Positions 15,723-26,893 of a stretch of DNA of 64,000 bases are shown piece by piece. Below the pieces are notes generated by a model. The model made no database searches, was not told the origin of the DNA, and saw only the letters and a list, made by a program, of their open reading frames with translations. The stretch is from Galaxea fascicularis. Lineage: Eukaryota > Cnidaria > Anthozoa > Scleractinia > Euphylliidae. The DNA is taken from positions 32,938,382-33,002,381 of the forward strand of contig OX419338.1 in assembly GCA_948470475.1 (NCBI GenBank). Direction: 5' to 3'. Both the position numbers and the translations under genes were made by a program. The first letter of the stretch is position 1; the number at the start of each line of letters is the position of its first letter.

Positions 15723-16069
15723 TAAGGTGTCTTGCAGGCTTACTTAAAAGTCAAAACTAAAAAAATAAAAGTATAAAAATAATTACAGCAGGGAAGCTCT
15801 ACAAGGTGCACTTCAGGCTTGCATCTCACATTTCAGAGTGACTTTGAATAGTTAACAGTACCGTGTCTGACATAACGAAACTGAAAGCAAGGTGATCTGT
15901 CATTCACTTTAGCCCGAGTATCTGTGGAATAGGGAGTAGGACGCGGAAGTGGTTGATGGTGAGGGAGAAACCCTAGCTTGAACAATGAAGTCACGGAAAG
16001 GGGAAGCATATCGCTCCAGGTAGACTTGCTGCCACATAACTGTGGGCTCACGATTATCTCCAGCTGTAG

Positions 16070-16321
16070 TTTTTGATCGGGTGCGGTATTTGTTGTTCTG
16101 AGACGCTTGTGTTTGATTCCCAATCGTAAGCGAAAAACGACTCATTACAAAATGTGGGTGAAAAGAACGCAACTGAACGATTCCTCACAGTAACATAAGT
16201 CTTTCAAAGTTTCCTACTGTAATGCGGTGACTTCGTAATCAGTTGTTTAGTTGTCGGTTGCTATTCTGATGGTAAACTCCATACTTATTCCCAGTGTTCT
16301 GACCAGATGAGTGAGCCCACA
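16070..16321 (-). pseudogene. Decayed Eph ligand-binding exon fragment
   Basis: On the minus strand this matches the first third of the gene A/B ligand-binding exon from the exon start (TGG GCT CAC at 16319 downward). NNWLRS has become NN-stop-LRS (TGG to TGA), the Cys of YEVC is Tyr, the frame shifts shortly after, and the acceptor AG is lost (CTG|TGG). Homology ends near 16070. It lies upstream of gene A exon 1 and is a relic of another tandem copy. Confidence 0.8.
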
Positions 16322-16925
16322 GTAATTAAGCAGTAGCCACACGCAGTCCTTGACTGCCTATTTTTTCTTCACTTTCCAAAATCGTTGAAGAAGCGGCTTA
16401 AAGGGTGCGTAGACGATTAATTTAATATCGTTAACTATAATTTTATCTTAGGATATGCATGCAATGGCACAATGCACAACTCTTTATGGAAACGCTCCAC
16501 ATTTATTTGTCGAGGCGAATCATTTCCCTTGTGTTTGTTTCGCGTGACTGTATTTTGCATAACCGGAACGGGAAGTCAAAACAGGAAATTATGATACCAA
16601 CCTAAGTCAATTTTTATTTTCAAAATGCCGGGGAAAGTTAAACCACTTTGCAAAAGCAAGGGGAGGCTATACATCGCTAATCTGCTGAAAGTTACGCTTG
16701 ATTACCGTAACAAGAAATAGCCGGTCTATTGTACGGGGCCATTTTGGTAATTAAACCATAAACAATAGTCCTTGTTATTTGTAGTGTCCGGATACTGGGT
16801 AACAAAGGAGCTTTGCAGAAATGCAAATTTCACGAGATATGCGAAAGTAAAAACCAATAAGGTTTTATCGTTATATTGCAGACTAAACAGATTGCCTTAG
16901 GGCCAAATTTCAGAACTCTTGCGAG

Positions 16926-17179
16926 ACATGGTTTGATGGTACTCTGGTTTGAAAATTGATGAATGTAACTTAAAAAGTTACAACTCACGACCTAACGTTT
17001 CGACACTCCTGTCCTAGTGTCTTCATCAGGGGTGATCTAGCGTTGCAAAAAAGGATCCTTATCTGACAGATCACCCCTGATGAAGACGCTAGACAGGAGT
17101 GTCGCAACGTTGGGTCGTGAATTGTAACTTTTTAAGTTACATTCATCAGTTTTCAAACCAGAGTAGCATCAAACCATGT
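16926..17179. repeat. Fold-back element, about 254 bp
   Basis: The arms begin acatggtttgatggtactct and end with its near inverse agagtagcatcaaaccatgt. Inner parts (aacttaaaaagttacaa, gatcacccctgatgaag) also pair. It is a non-coding MITE-like insertion upstream of gene A. Confidence 0.75.
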
Positions 17180-19829
17180 CTGATTGTCCACCTGGTTGCC
17201 GTGTGAACTTGCACATACCGAAAGTTATAGCAGTTTTTCAAGTGAATTGTCCGGATACGGGGCAACATACTGTACTCTAGTTGTTCGTCATCCACCATTT
17301 CACATCAACGTTAACTGTTCAGTGCACTTTTTAGAACGAATGTCTACAGGACAATATGTTCATACATTTAATACCAATCAGTACTAAATTGAATTTCTTT
17401 TCTGTGGCTTTCACTGAAAAGTGAGTTTCATTTCAATTCTCCGCGTCACATCATTTAAACTGTCGCCTGATACTACTAACATCTGAGACAATTACTACTG
17501 AGAGTTACAATGTTGATCGAGAGTCCCTGTAATTTATAAACAAATTATTTTCATTGCAAATTTATCTCTGTTTAAGGGAGCTTCGGCTCGCCATGAGGCT
17601 GATAGGGAAATTGCAGAACTGAAGAAACTCAAGAAAGTTGCTCTCAGATTTATACAAAGCTGAAAAGGAGCAGCTAGTTGAACTATTCCACAAAATACAG
17701 TTCCAGTGCTGTTTTAGAGGACCAATGCACGATGGTTTTCCACAATTAATCGCCTGCACGGGATAAATATATAAACAGCGTCTGGCAAAAAAATTGTGGC
17801 CTACCCAACGCAAAATCGAAACAATGCTACGACGATTACCCTCTCCTTCAATTAAAAATTTGTTATATCTGTATAATCTGAATGTATACGACGGAAGCTC
17901 AATGCAATGACCAGTTAACTGTCAGTGCGTCAACAGTGAGTTCATGTATGGTCAGGGTAATAGCGAATGTTGCGTATCAAAAACTTCTTAATCTTTGCTC
18001 TGTTACTCTTACCTCTTGATGGTACCGATGAAGATGAACTAATACTGTGTAACGAAAACTAAGCGTCTCGATCCGGCTATGAAAGTCTGAAGTCTGGTCC
18101 GCGAAATGGTGGGTTTCATAGGCTTGAATTTCACTTTCTTGTGCTCTCTCAGTAACGGTTCAGTGATAACCGGTAATTTTCCCTTATGAATATGCAGAAG
18201 AAATTTTTTGCAGACATCCCTCAAGAAAAGTCAAAACAACTGTTAGTCACTCAAGGTAGACAAACAATGTATTGTAAAACATACTTTTTTAAAGTATTTG
18301 GTCTCAAATCCTTCGGCGGTGGGCCTGGTTGCTAAGCAATCGGGCCCACCGCCGTAGGATTTGAAAAATGCTCTCAAAACGGTCAGTACTTTGATAGTTC
18401 AAAATGTTTTTTTCTTTCGCACAAAAATTTGGTTTAACGGAGTTGATAAATGTAAAATAGCTACCGTACAGGGATTCTAAAAGGTGACGTTTATAGCGTT
18501 AGCCCTCACTTCGAATCGAGTAATTATAGGTTGTGTATGGTTAGGATTATAAGGAAACCAGACTGGGCTTTATTGGCGGTAATGTAGCAGCGTCAAAAAC
18601 GGGAATACATAAACTGAATGAAAAGCGTTCGTTAATACTGAGGGGATTAAGGGCGCTGATTTGGAAGATGAATTTTTGCTCTAGATTCTTACGACTTTGC
18701 GCGGTAGGTTGATGTAGGGAAAGGCCGCAGATTGTCACGGTGTTGTTCGGAGTGGTTTGGGAGATTAACTAATCACGAGCGACTGTCTTAGATGCGTCCT
18801 TGTCATCTTTCTCAAAATCGCGAAGATTGATATAATTGATACCAACCTTTGTAGTTTCTGCGCTGATTGCCAGGAGACGATCATTCACTTACATGGGCAT
18901 GCCCCCTCACTGTTATCTTCCGTCAGGAGTCGTTTGACTTTTTAATGAACTGTTCGGTTACACCAAGTTCAACTTCACTGGACATGTTAACTTTTTGGGG
19001 TTTAAAACACAACACTCGCAATCAGAACAGTCTTCTACTGTCTTGTTTACTACTAGCTAGATACCGTATATATATCGGCCCCGTTTAAAAGCCATAAGAC
19101 CCTCACTGCATTCTTACTAAAAAATGTTAAAGATATACCTCTTACTAACCGAGTTTGAGGTCCGTACTGTAAGTTACGGACCGATTTGTCTTCCGTTCGC
19201 TTATGGCCCAAGCGCGAAGCGCGCGGGTCATAAAACAGCGGGAAAAAAACGAGGATCCGTAACTTACAGTACTGACTGAGAAAACGAGGTTAGTAAGATA
19301 TTTATTATATCTCTGAGGTTAATTGGGCGCGCGAGAAAGAAAACTTTCAAATTTAGCGGGCCGTACAGTAAAGTACGGCCCGCAAAATTGACCAATCACA
19401 GCGCGCGTACCAACTGAGAGATATAATAAAACTATGTTATTGAAAAGGAGATTGCCAGTCAACAACAAACATACAGCAGCTTTGAAAAAAAAAATGAAGC
19501 CTTTTAGTGACCATATTATGAATTCACTCCTGATAGTTTCGCTTCATAAACTACCTTCCCCTCCTAAACCACAAAACCGCGAATAGCTAAACTTTAGTTG
19601 CTGGAGTTACCATTTGCTTCTTCAAGTATTCACTACAGCAGATGTTGTTGTTGTTGCTGTGCTGTTTTGTCCTCCTGTTTGTGTTCCTTGTCCTTACTTT
19701 TTTTATTTGTTTTCTGTTTTGTTTTGTTTACTTAACTTGTAATCCATATTTTGTATTTAACAAATATTTTGTATAAATAATAATAACAAAAAAAAAAGAA
19801 CATCGCGAAGGTGTTCGCAGAAGCTGTTG

Positions 19830-20115
19830 CCTTGTCGTCTTCTCTGTGCGGTGGTCAATTTACATTATCAACTCCGTTGTTAAAACCACCTTCTCTGTGT
19901 GTAACTCCCCCACCCACGCAGCGCCACAGTTTCTTTAGAAACTAACCCTTCATTCATTTTGCCTTTTTTTACTCCAATTTTAAGCTAAAGTGAGCCCTGG
20001 ATCAGAACTCCAGGTGTCTTGTTTTCGTAAAGAAAATTTGCCTTGTCTTTACGTTATACCGAGCTGCACAGTTAAAAAGGAATTAGTCTGGAACCGCTGT
20101 CTTAATTCCTCCTCC
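19830..20115. repeat. Dispersed segment shared with 51013-51365
   Basis: Both places share, in the same order, gtcgtcttc...gtggtcaattt.cattatca, cacagtttctttagaaacta, cc.tggatc.gaac.cca.gtgtt and aaatttgccttgtcttt, then a final tctggaaccg.tgtct. Neither has an obvious protein frame. Confidence 0.65.
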
Positions 20116-20401
20116 AAATGCAAGATATTTTCTTGATTTGCCAGCTGACTACAGCGATGGCGTAAAAATTTTAGATTAGGGAAAGTCAATCCTGAAAAAC
20201 AAAAAGTAGCCGAAACAACTTTCATCCAAAAGTTAAAAACTGCAACCAAAGTTTACGCTAATCCTGGATTAGGTTAATCGGCTTTCGAACAAGCGGGCCC
20301 AGGCTATTGACTCCGCCGCCATGTTGAAAAGCTGGGAAATTTTCTCGGTCCAGGGTTCCTCGTTGTTCTCCCACTGCAAAAGCACCAGTTCATTTTAGCC
20401 G

Positions 20402-20610
20402 AACATAATTCGAAGAGTTTCGCCAAGCACAATTCGAATTTACATTGTCAAAACATAATTCAGAAGCCCCCCGAACATAATTTGAAGATGGAAAACATAA
20501 TTTGAATTCCCAAAACATAATTCAGCGAATTGCTGAACATAATTCGAAAAAGGGAAACATAATCTACATTGTCAAAACATAATTCAGAAGACTTACCAAA
20601 CATAATTTAT
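20402..20610. repeat. AACATAATTC short-motif array
   Basis: The motif (a/c)aacataatt(c/t)(a/g)(a/g)a recurs about nine times at irregular 15-40 bp spacing, partly within larger repeats (acattgtcaaaacataattcagaag twice). No coding frame. Confidence 0.7.
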
Positions 20611-22424
20611 TACTTCATTATAACCGAATTGAATATTGAATAATGACCCTAATAACCCTTCATACGTTTTAACGTCCTTAAGTGGCTTTACTTGGGATCA
20701 TTTCCTCTTACTTCTGTAGCGTTAAACGTCCCCCAATATTTTTTTAAGTACAACGCGGTTTTTGTAGTGCCCAAAATGAGTTGTAGTTGTGTTCAGGCTA
20801 GCGGTAACGTTTTCAGAATATGTATCAGGTGATACCCACATTTCATAGGCACATGAGGGGCTAGCGTTCGCAACGACTTTAAAGACCATCGTCCAACCTG
20901 TATATTAATATTGTAGATATAAATGTCTGAGTTTAGTGCAGGTTGGCGACTTTTAAATAAGAAATCCCATTTAACATGAGTTATGTTACGAAATTAGCTG
21001 CTTCTAGTGATGAATTGCACATGTTTAAACCAAACCCTTAGCTCAATTACAGAAAGAAATTACGCGTGGGGTTTCTCTGGATAAACTAGCGACAAGGCCT
21101 TTCAAAGCTCTACAAAGTTATTGGACCATCTGTAGATTCTTAGTCCCGCCTGCGCACGCAACGATCTTCTTCGCAACGATCTGACTGTGTGCCATGTACA
21201 GATGGTCCAATCACTTTTGTTTTGAAGATCGTTGCGTGACGACACAAAGACTTGATCGTTGATTTGAATTACAATGAATTTACTTTGATATCGCCAGTGA
21301 AGACTTCCTACAGCATATATAGTTGAGCTTGGAAATGTGAATGTTGGATAAAAGGTTTTGTTATTTTATTTTATTTTTTATCACAACCACTATTGCAACT
21401 GAGTTTTACGTAAATAAGATCACGAATAAGAATAAATCAAGCAATAAGATAGTGATAGCAAAGTTTAAAAAAATACGTGTACATAACCTCCTCCATCGCT
21501 TGCTTGGTCACAGTAGACAGGGAAAGGCCTCGATACGTCACTCGACTGGATATAATAGATCCCGGTGTCTTTAGGAGCATTTAAACAATTCCTATAAACT
21601 GTCTGTCAAAAGTGAGAAGTACAGCGATATTAAAAAAATAATAGGCCATGCTTCAGAATGAATTCAGGAAAATGTACAAATCATTGATGGCAGATGATGC
21701 AAGTTTCCAAGGCTTTTATCTGGAAGAAAGGTACCTGTGATTTAATGTGAATAATTAGTTAATTATGATTTATTGATATTTTGTTCTACTTAAATAATTA
21801 TTACAGTTAATTATACATTGAAGTCGCTATCTCTTTTCTGATTGGCCGAAAATGTACAGTTAATTTTAGATTTCAAAGCTTGTGACATCATACCTGCAGA
21901 TTATACAATAACCATGTCAATGTCAGGAGTAATCATGTCATGTATGACCCGGTGGTGCATAATGTCCAAGGGTAATCATGTCAAGTTCGCGCGCTTTGTG
22001 TGATGGCCAGGTTTGCAAGTGAATATTCACTGTCACGACATTTTTTTCTTTTCAATGTATAAGTGTCCTTGGTCACCTGCACAGTTAAGAGGTTAGTTTC
22101 TTTTAAGTTTGGAAAGTGGATAACTTTATTCAACAGTCAAGCACAAAGATGACATTAAAGTTCAAACCACTGATAAAACTTCATTCATTCAGGTCTTAGT
22201 GTTCTTTTCTTGACTGATCTAAAATATAATGATTAACTAAATTTTGATCTCTGCAGAATTTTCCTGAGGAGAAGAGAGGGAGAATAGCGACGCGCACAGA
22301 TTCTAAAAATAGATTAGACCCCCGCATGACTCAGACAAACATTGCATCCGGTTAGAAGGCTTTGTATGCGCGTCGACTGATTTCTCGAAGAAAAATCGCT
22401 TTTTCTTCGTTGTTATGATAGGAA

Positions 22425-23370
22425 ATGGTAGGCACCAAGTATTGTTCGTGGGGGAAATTGTACGACGGACTCGAGATACCCGAAAAGATGACCGGATTCG
22501 CTCAAAAAACTCGAGGAATCGGGAAAGAAAGTGTTCATTCCGTTCATGAAGCCTTCGCAAGATCTGGAAAAATGCCGTCGGTGGATTGTGGCATGCTCGC
22601 GTCGAAGTTCTTCACCGAAAAGAAAAAAAAGGAATACTTACATATGTGCACTCCATTGGCCCGGAGAAAGTGGTCCGACTGAAGAATTTCCCGACCCACT
22701 GAAGGCAAACTTGACTCCTGAACAGGCGAGTCGTGATTCGGTAAAAAGAAAAGGCCTGCAGAACGTGTGAGGCCTGTCACGAAAGCGGCAAAGAAAACTG
22801 TAGTCACTGACGAGCAAATAGAAACCGACGGATTGGATGTTTTTCAGAGTGACGATGAGGTAAAATTAAAAAAGCGGCGAGTCTATGAAAGCCCTGTTTC
22901 TGGAAAAAAGTTGTTGACCAAGAAACCCAGACTGTTTACTCCAAATACGTGTTGTATGCGAGACCATGATTTTAAAGAACAAGATGACAACTTCACAAGA
23001 CTGCAAACCCAAAATTGTTAGTGGCTTGTCTTACGATTACATTAGTCAGGACTGTGACTTGACGACGCATTTTGTAGGTCTTACACCCAAACAGTTTGAA
23101 GTTCTGTATGGATTTCTCAATGATATTTCTCCATTGGAGAAAATAAATTACTGGAACTTCAAAGAATCAGCCGACTCAGAAAAGTCAACCAAAGGTCCAG
23201 AATCACAGTTCTCTTGTCGTAAAAAACTTTTCAAAATCCTTGTTCGACTGAGACAAGGGTTTACCCTCAAGACGCTAGCTGTACGTTTATCTTCACCAGA
23301 CAGAAAAATTGAACAAACCCAGGTGAGAAAAATATTCACCACTCGCAATGCAATCTCTGACACGATTTAA
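22425..23370 (+). pseudogene. Transposase N-terminal remnant: THAP and HTH regions, frameshifted
   Basis: The pieces lie in successive frames. KYCSWGK and then [14 protein letters not shown]...[22 protein letters not shown] (22531-22770) resemble the C2CH THAP zinc finger of cnidarian transposon proteins. A charged linker follows (22767-23021), then LTPKQFEVLYGFL and RLRQGFTLKTLAVRLSSPDR (22966-23370), typical of the helix-turn-helix before DDE_Tnp_4. At least three frame changes separate them and the DDE catalytic domain is absent, so no active transposase is made. Confidence 0.7.
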
Positions 23371-23583
23371 TAATTCCCCTCTTTTTCCGCTCTGCTTCAA
23401 TCCTCGGCACTTCAGCCACCATTTTAACTGTTCCACTGTATATTCTTCTGGTTCCTTTTCGAATGTTGAACCTGGAATCCCGTCATCTTTAGTAAGAATC
23501 GTAAAAGATTGAGCAGAACTACTCGCGACCGTCATATTCTCATATACAGCTCTCTCGTTGAGCAGTTTGTTTGTCTGAGTCAC
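23293..23583 (-). pseudogene. SAP-domain N-terminus of transposon nuclease gene, truncated
   Basis: A 96-residue frame starts near the right terminal repeat. Residues 47-83 (YTVEQLKWWLKCRGLKQSGK and on) fit a SAP DNA-binding helix-loop-helix. The protein ends at the overlap with the transposase remnant, which marks the deletion joint. In full-length relatives a YqaJ-like exonuclease domain follows; it is absent here. Confidence 0.65.
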
Positions 23584-24159
23584 GGTAGGGAGCCCAAATT
23601 TGTGATGTCATCTGTGCGCGTCGCTATTAATGCCAACAACCGAACTTGTTAAAATTATTCTTTTTGTCAAAAATGCTGATGATAATTTGTTTCTCTCTTT
23701 GGCATTTAGTAACCTTTGTTACATACCTGAGAAGCAAAAAACCAAAAAACGAAGAGGGAGAGTTGATCACAACGCTGTCTATAGAAGACAGGGACGAGTA
23801 AGAGAGGTACAGACAATATTATTTTTGCGCTAATAAGACAGATAAGCTCATCTCTAGTGTAATAACTCACAGGTTCATTTTGCAATAAATAAAGGAAGAA
23901 AGTGGAGAATTTACTGATTTTTCTTTAGTGCTGGGGTCTAGGTGGTAAATGTTTACTTTATTCAAGCTCATAACGGTTTTACAGACATTTCTGAAGTACA
24001 ACCAACAAGCACACTGACAATAATCATGCCTTTTTTTCATGTTTTAGTCATGAGGCAAGAGGGAATCAGACTTTTCTGTGAAGGGACAGTCTGCTTTTGA
24101 AAACACATTATAAACGACAGTAACTGTTATTGAGAAATCCTTTTTAGTAGATCTTATCA

Positions 24160-24414
24160 TTTTTTTTTTCGCAGAAAATAATGCACCGACTCGCTGTAGT
24201 AGAGCACTTAGAGTTGGAGGATGCCAAGAAAGACAAAGTGAAGAAATGCCTCACAGTAGAGTACACTAGTTCTGATGAAAGTGAGGTTTCAGAGGATGAG
24301 AGTGGTGTTACCACCAAGAGATTTATCACAAAACGATTGTCTTGGGAATGGAGAAAGTTAAGGGAGCTCAAGGATACCCTGGACCTATTGACCTATATTG
24401 TAGGAGGAGTTTGA
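24160..24414 (+). CDS. Possible exon of an unrecognised acidic protein
   Basis: An open frame after a pyrimidine-rich tttttttttcgcag acceptor-like sequence encodes VEYTSSDESEVSEDESG, then FITKRLSWEWRKLRELKDTLD. The acidic serine stretch followed by a conserved-looking Trp/Leu motif resembles repeat-associated proteins common in cnidarian genomes, but I cannot name it. The frame at 23630-23833 (KQKTKKRRGRVDHNAVYRRQ) may belong to the same unit. No complete gene is visible. Confidence 0.3.
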   Translation, partial: FFFSQKIMHRLAVVEHLELEDAKKDKVKKCLTVEYTSSDESEVSEDESGVTTKRFITKRLSWEWRKLRELKDTLDLLTYIVGGV

Positions 24415-24942
24415 ATACAAACAGGGTTTAACTTAGATAATTTCAAACAGAACGTTTATTGTGGAAGACTTTTTCCCAGAAGGCTTCCCCAGTAAATGCC
24501 CCAAAATGGGCCTTGAGGAATAGCTCTTCTCCAATAGCAGCAAGCACACCTCTACGGGGTGAGTGATGACTGGTAATATAAGAGAAAAATTTTATCTGGT
24601 AAAAATTCTTTTAACCTAGCACACTGTCACCAAACAAAATTGTTGAACATTTCTCCAAGTGCATGTTTGTCTGATATATAGTATTTTCTAGTTTTCATTT
24701 CAAAACAGTGATTAGTTGTTGTTGTTGTTTTTTTTTTTTTGGAACATGCGGGGATGAGAATAACAGCCAGTGATCGGTAATTACCAATCAAATTTACCGG
24801 CCGGAAATGAAGTAAAAGAAAATGTCACAAGAATAAAATAAACACGTTAACTACACCAAGCTAGCTGCTAACCACCCATTAATCTGTTTTCCCTCATTTC
24901 CATCTCTGTACATGTATATTGACAATACACAGTGGAATCTTA

Positions 24943-25358
24943 GGCCCAGTTCAGACGTCGTGCTTCTGCCGTGCCGAACTAAATTGCAATTTAGCACGAC
25001 TGTAGCACGGCAGGAAATTTTCTCTGATTCAGACGTCGTGCCAAAGTCGAATCAAATTCAGGGTTTACTGAGGCCTCGAACAATTCTAGCTAACACTCCT
25101 CCTAACTCCTCGGGGGAACGCAATCTCGCCAAAACACTTTAACATAATTTATGAATTTAGTTTGGTGCGACAGAAGCACGACGTTTGAATCGATGTCGTG
25201 CCAGAGTCGTGTAGCACGACAGAGCTTGTCGAACTTAATTGCTTTGTCGAACCTAATTCAAAAGTGTGATTCAGACGTTGTGCTTCTGCTGTGCTTTTGT
25301 CGAACTTAATTCTTGAATTTAGTTCGGCACGGCAGTAGCACGACGCATGAACTGGGCC
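24943..25358. mobile_element. Harbinger-like MITE with TTA target duplication
   Basis: Terminal inverted repeats of about 45 bp start ggcccagttca and include cgtcgtgct.ctgccgtgccg. TTA stands directly on both sides (24940-24942 and 25359-25361). The interior repeats cgtcgtgc and gtcgaacttaatt motifs without a transposase. A 3-bp TWA duplication suits the PIF/Harbinger superfamily. Confidence 0.75.
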
Positions 25359-25361
25359 TTA

Positions 25362-26147
25362 ATATCATGAAGAAACCAAGGACTGGATAAATGTTATATT
25401 GGGTGTACATCAAATCAGGTCCCTGTTTGATAACTGGGGTGAACAGTTTTATTTATTTTAATTTGGTGTTCATTATATTGAGGTTCTACTGTAAATATAA
25501 GCATGTGATATCTTCATTTCATAGATTAAAACAAAGATAATTTTGTATAGGCATATTCATTGTTCTTACTTACCGGATTCTGGATGGGCTTCTAACAAAC
25601 CAGTCTGCTCTGTATTTTTCTGCACTTCTTTTTTGTTCCACTCATAATCACAAAGCAATTTTATTCAGGGACAGACAATAAATGCTGAACTTAAATTATA
25701 CCCACAGGCATTTAACCATGAACCGAGATACACAAGATATTGTCTACACTTTGTGCATTGTTTAGATTTAGCAATACAAAAATTGTAAGGGAGCTTGTGT
25801 ATAAGAATTATGTTTTGTAAGTATTTAGAGAGAACGTTTTTGGCAGTGTTACTAGTTTCTTGTTACTTAGGAGTAATTTTATTTGTAAGGTTGTTTTTGA
25901 AGATTGGGGTGGTGGTGGTGGTGGTGGTGGGGGGGGGGGGGGGGGCTTTGATATTCAACAGTTTTTAGATTACATCATGTTAAATTATTTTATGTAACCA
26001 ATATTTTTGTGTTATCGTTGTCTCCATGGGCATAAAGACTGGCTAAAATGACAAAACCTTGGTGGCTGCATGGTTAGTGGAATAAAGAAAACTACTAGGC
26101 CATCAAGTGTCTAGAAATACCCTTTCTTTCTACCTGACGTATACAAC
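25362..26147. other. No gene seen; contains GGT/G-run (25908-25946)
   Basis: AT-rich sequence with a (ggt)n tract running into about 18 consecutive G. I see no coding or structured element here apart from this low-complexity tract. Confidence 0.5.
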
Positions 26148-26760
26148 CGTTAAATGTCGTAAGCAATCTGTTTACGACTTCATATGATGTGCGTAAATTA
26201 TCGTAAAGACTTGCTTTGCTTTACGGCTTCTTGCAACATGCGTAAAATGCCGTAAGCAACCTGTTTACGACAACCATATGCGCGTAAATTATCGTAAAGA
26301 CTTACTTTACGGCTTCTTGCAATATACGTAAAATGCCGAAAGCAACCTGTTTACGACAACACATGATGGGCGTAAATTATCGTAAAGACTTACTTTACGG
26401 CTTCTTGCAACATACATAAAATGTCGTAAGCAACCTGTTTACGACAACCATATGATGCGGGTAAATTATCGTAAAGACTTGCTTTACGGCTTCTTGCAAT
26501 ATACGTAGAATGTCGTAAGCAACCTGTTTACGATTAATACGATGCGCGTAAAACATCGTAAAGAACTCCTTTACAATCTTTTACAATTTACGTAAAACCG
26601 CGTAAAGCACCTCTTTTCGACCCTTGTCGATATTCGTAAAGAGAGCGATTTTAGTCTCACTACGCATTATTTACGTACTACGGTTTTGTGTTCGTAAAGG
26701 GGTTCCGTAAAATTACGCTTTCTTTTCGGCATCTCTTCGGACGCGTAAATTCAAAATTTC
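26148..26760. repeat. CGTAAA-rich hairpin minisatellite
   Basis: Units of about 88-91 bp start at 26192, 26283, 26371 and about 26460, with degenerate units on both sides. Each unit holds two small hairpins: cgtaaagactt.ctttacg and gtcgtaagcaacctgtttacgac. The array sits where gene B should have its transmembrane exon. Confidence 0.85.
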
Positions 26761-26893
26761 ATGCTGTGATACTAATTAAAAATAAAGTTGGAATTAATGA
26801 TTTAAAAAAATCGCCAGTGATTGTAGTGGTAATAACAGAAAAAAGTCGTATTTGGAAAATAAATGCAATATGCAAAAATGTCAACTAACGTAC

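Larger units (their letters stand above)
17180..22282. other. Intergenic region between genes A and B remnants; repeats only
   Basis: I see no coding exon here. It holds a hairpin with arms ccttcggcggtgggcc (18304-18364), the fold-back copy at 19133-19423, a block related to 51013-51365 (19830-20115), an AACATAATTC array (20402-20610) and a fold-back with attggaccatctgta arms (21119-21212). The open frame at 21341-21574 starts with a signal-like hydrophobic stretch but has no other support. Confidence 0.5.
22283..23628. mobile_element. Internally deleted THAP-transposase / SAP-nuclease DNA transposon (ISL2EU/IS4EU-like)
   Basis: 18-bp exact terminal inverted repeats: aatagcgacgcgcacaga (22283-22300) and its inverse (23611-23628). 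The left half encodes, on the plus strand, THAP-like and HTH_Tnp_4-like pieces of a transposase. The right half encodes, on the minus strand, a SAP-domain N-terminus. ISL2EU-type elements are known to carry a THAP/DDE transposase plus a YqaJ-type nuclease, so this looks like a deletion product that kept both gene starts and lost the DDE and nuclease cores. I could not define a target duplication. Class assignment is by family knowledge; the ends and domains are seen. Confidence 0.7.

Noticed and set aside
21341..21574. 77-residue frame with signal-peptide-like start
   Set aside because: Hydrophobic start is common in AT-rich DNA; no domain, no exon context.
26192..26560. CRISPR-like regularly spaced repeat
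   Set aside because: The whole unit is repeated, spacers are not unique, and the genome is eukaryotic.
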